Made by a program: the position numbers and the translations under genes. A stretch of DNA of 64,000 bases from Marinobacter salicampi. Lineage in GTDB: Bacteria > Pseudomonadota > Gammaproteobacteria > Pseudomonadales > Oleiphilaceae. Each line of letters begins with the position of its first letter. Positions within the stretch are counted from its first letter, which is position 1. Shown here in pieces: positions 62,952 to 64,000 of this stretch. Under the pieces are notes generated by a model. It had not been told where the DNA came from. It saw nothing but the letters and a program-made list of their open reading frames with translations, and did no database searches. Location: contig NZ_JAAMPF010000018.1 in assembly GCF_011074795.1 (NCBI RefSeq), positions 124,001 to 188,000 of the forward strand, given 5' to 3'.

Positions 62952-63551
62952 ATGCCAGAACCATCCACCATCATTATTTGCGAATATTGCGATTCCGCGT
63001 ACCAGCATCCGGTACTCGGCCATGATGAAAAAGCTCACTGCGTGCGTTGCGGCGCCATCATATCCCGACCGGCCTGGTTGACGGTGGAGCAGTTGCTGGC
63101 GTTGAGTGTGACTGCCGGCATGTTACTGACGTTCCTTTGCCTTTACCCGATCATGTCGGTGCACACCCGGGGCCAGCTTCAGGAAGCGACTCTAATCGAT
63201 GCCGCCACTGCCCTTGCCCATGGTCCGGTGATTTTCATGGCCCTCATGGCGGCGTTTGCCACAGTGCTGGTGCCTGCTTTCCAGGTCGGGCTGTTGATCT
63301 GGCTGTTATCCTATGCCTGCCGGGGCAAACGCGCGCCAGGGTTTCAGTGGGCGATGCGGAACCTGGAGGCCCTGCGGCCCTGGAGCATGCTGGAAGTTTT
63401 TTTACTGGGTGCTCTGGTGACGGTGTTCAAGCTGACCGGGCGACTGGAGGCTGAACCTGCCCTGGGTCTGTTTGCTCTGGGGTTCCTCAGCCTGCTCATG
63501 ATTGGCGTGGCCGGACGTGACATCCGTATGCTCTGGGAGCAGGTCTCGTGA
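62952..63551 (+). CDS. pqiA: PqiA-like membrane protein, first copy
   Basis: This 199-residue protein has an N-terminal zinc-ribbon (CEYCDSAY … HCVRCGA) and four hydrophobic helices (about residues 45-65, 85-115, 145-165 and 170-190). It is one half of the paraquat-inducible protein A fold; PqiA works with PqiB in envelope lipid transport. ATG at 62952 is chosen over an upstream frame start. It overlaps the next gene by four bases (GTGA). Confidence 0.85.
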   Translation: MPEPSTIIICEYCDSAYQHPVLGHDEKAHCVRCGAIISRPAWLTVEQLLALSVTAGMLLTFLCLYPIMSVHTRGQLQEATLIDAATALAHGPVIFMALMAAFATVLVPAFQVGLLIWLLSYACRGKRAPGFQWAMRNLEALRPWSMLEVFLLGALVTVFKLTGRLEAEPALGLFALGFLSLLMIGVAGRDIRMLWEQVS

Positions 63552-64000
63552 GCTTGCCTTTCGCTGACGAACTCAACCTGCAGTTGTGTCACCACTGCAA
63601 GTGTGCCTGCCCGCTCTCGGACATACCCCGCCCCTGCCTGCGCTGTGGCGCCACCCTCCACCGGCGCAAGCGAGGCTCGATCAATCGGAGCTGGGCCCTG
63701 CTGATTGCTGCGTTTGTGTTCTACATTCCCGCCAACGTCCTGCCCATCATGCACACCAGCGGCTTCAGGTATGACTCGAGCACGACCATACTGGGCAGCG
63801 TGGTCGACCTTTGGCTGGACGGGTCCTGGGATATCGCTGTCATCCTTTTTGTTGCAAGCGTGGGCGTGCCGGTGACCAAGTTCCTGGCCCTTGGCGTGCT
63901 TCTTATAACCGTTCAGCGCGGCAGTGCCCGCTCACAGCGAGAGCGGACCCAGCTGTACCGGGGGCTGGAGCTGATTGGCTACTGGTCCATGCTGGATGTT
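63548..64000 (+). CDS. pqiA: PqiA-like membrane protein, second copy, 3' end cut by window edge
   Basis: GTG at 63548 opens a frame running to the window end (151 codons). The start has a zinc-ribbon (LCHHCKCACPL … PCLRCGATL), then hydrophobic helices with FYIPANVLPIMH and VVDLWLDGSWDIAVILFVASVGVPVTKF, all typical of PqiA. In E. coli both halves are one protein; here they are two overlapping genes. A pqiB gene is expected next. Confidence 0.85.
   Translation, partial: MSLPFADELNLQLCHHCKCACPLSDIPRPCLRCGATLHRRKRGSINRSWALLIAAFVFYIPANVLPIMHTSGFRYDSSTTILGSVVDLWLDGSWDIAVILFVASVGVPVTKFLALGVLLITVQRGSARSQRERTQLYRGLELIGYWSMLDV

Noticed and set aside
1-64000. tRNA, rRNA, insertion sequences, prophage or CRISPR arrays
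   Set aside because: I looked for T-loop-like motifs, terminal inverted repeats, transposase motifs and regular spaced repeats and found none that hold up by eye. A dedicated tRNA search would be needed to exclude tRNAs fully.

Overview
The window reads as one contiguous, gene-dense stretch of chromosome from a gammaproteobacterium. Gene order and protein character point to Marinobacter or a close relative. The block pilGHIJK-chpABC / gshB / tonB / ruvX / pyrR-pyrB-pyrC' has the order known from Pseudomonas. yrfG-hslR-hslO-pckA and ftsY-ftsE-ftsX-rpoH have the order known from enterobacteria. A bacterial acyl-CoA-binding protein, several acyl-lipid enzymes and a TRAP transporter fit a marine lipid-metabolising heterotroph. 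The taxonomic call is inference: there is no rRNA in the window, and I saw no tRNA, CRISPR array, insertion sequence or prophage.

Layout. 1-3.9 kb: a PhaC-like alpha/beta hydrolase cut by the window edge, a YihG-type acyltransferase and RNase II. 4.1-7.75 kb: a copper operon read leftward (MerR regulator, CopA ATPase, tiny membrane peptide, DUF411 protein) behind a MerR-type promoter with a 20-bp spacer. 7.8-11.8 kb: a zinc-ribbon membrane protein and two c-di-GMP proteins (CHASE-GGDEF-EAL and HD-GYP). 12-17.7 kb: CoA-binding protein, FolE, a MEST-like hydrolase, a TetR regulator divergent from a patatin, and a membrane sensor with no output domain. 17.9-19.9 kb: zur-znuC-znuB with a Zur-like box but no znuA.

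20-33.9 kb: the complete Chp/Pil chemosensory operon for twitching motility, dominated by ChpA (about 2,640 residues) with nine recognisable Hpt-type phosphotransfer motifs. 34.2-39.4 kb: glutathione synthetase, a TonB-like protein, RuvX and the pyrimidine genes, ending in a dihydroorotase-like protein that has lost its catalytic residues. 39.6-44.4 kb: an unusual TRAP-type uptake set (periplasmic solute-binding protein, TatT-like lipoprotein, fused permease), interrupted by an HU gene on the other strand.

44.5-49.8 kb: PEP carboxykinase, Hsp33, Hsp15, a nucleotidase, a small exported protein and MutM. 50-57.9 kb: a fatty-acid desaturase behind a FabR/DesT-like palindrome, RsmD, FtsYEX, RpoH behind a textbook sigma-E promoter, and a tartronate-semialdehyde reductase / hydroxypyruvate isomerase pair. 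58-64 kb: a two-component system, GreB behind a structured leader ending in an intrinsic terminator, a stand-alone integrase N-terminal domain, an acyl-CoA-binding protein and two tandem PqiA-like membrane proteins, the second cut by the window edge.

The strongest leads are regulatory sites (sigma-E promoter of rpoH, MerR promoter, Zur box, possible FabR/DesT operator, greB leader) and atypical genes: the split TRAP/TatT locus, the orphan integrase domain, the 44-residue copper peptide and a 29-codon ORF with a near-perfect ribosome-binding site. I do not see a convincing wholly new multi-gene system. The TRAP/TatT locus comes closest.
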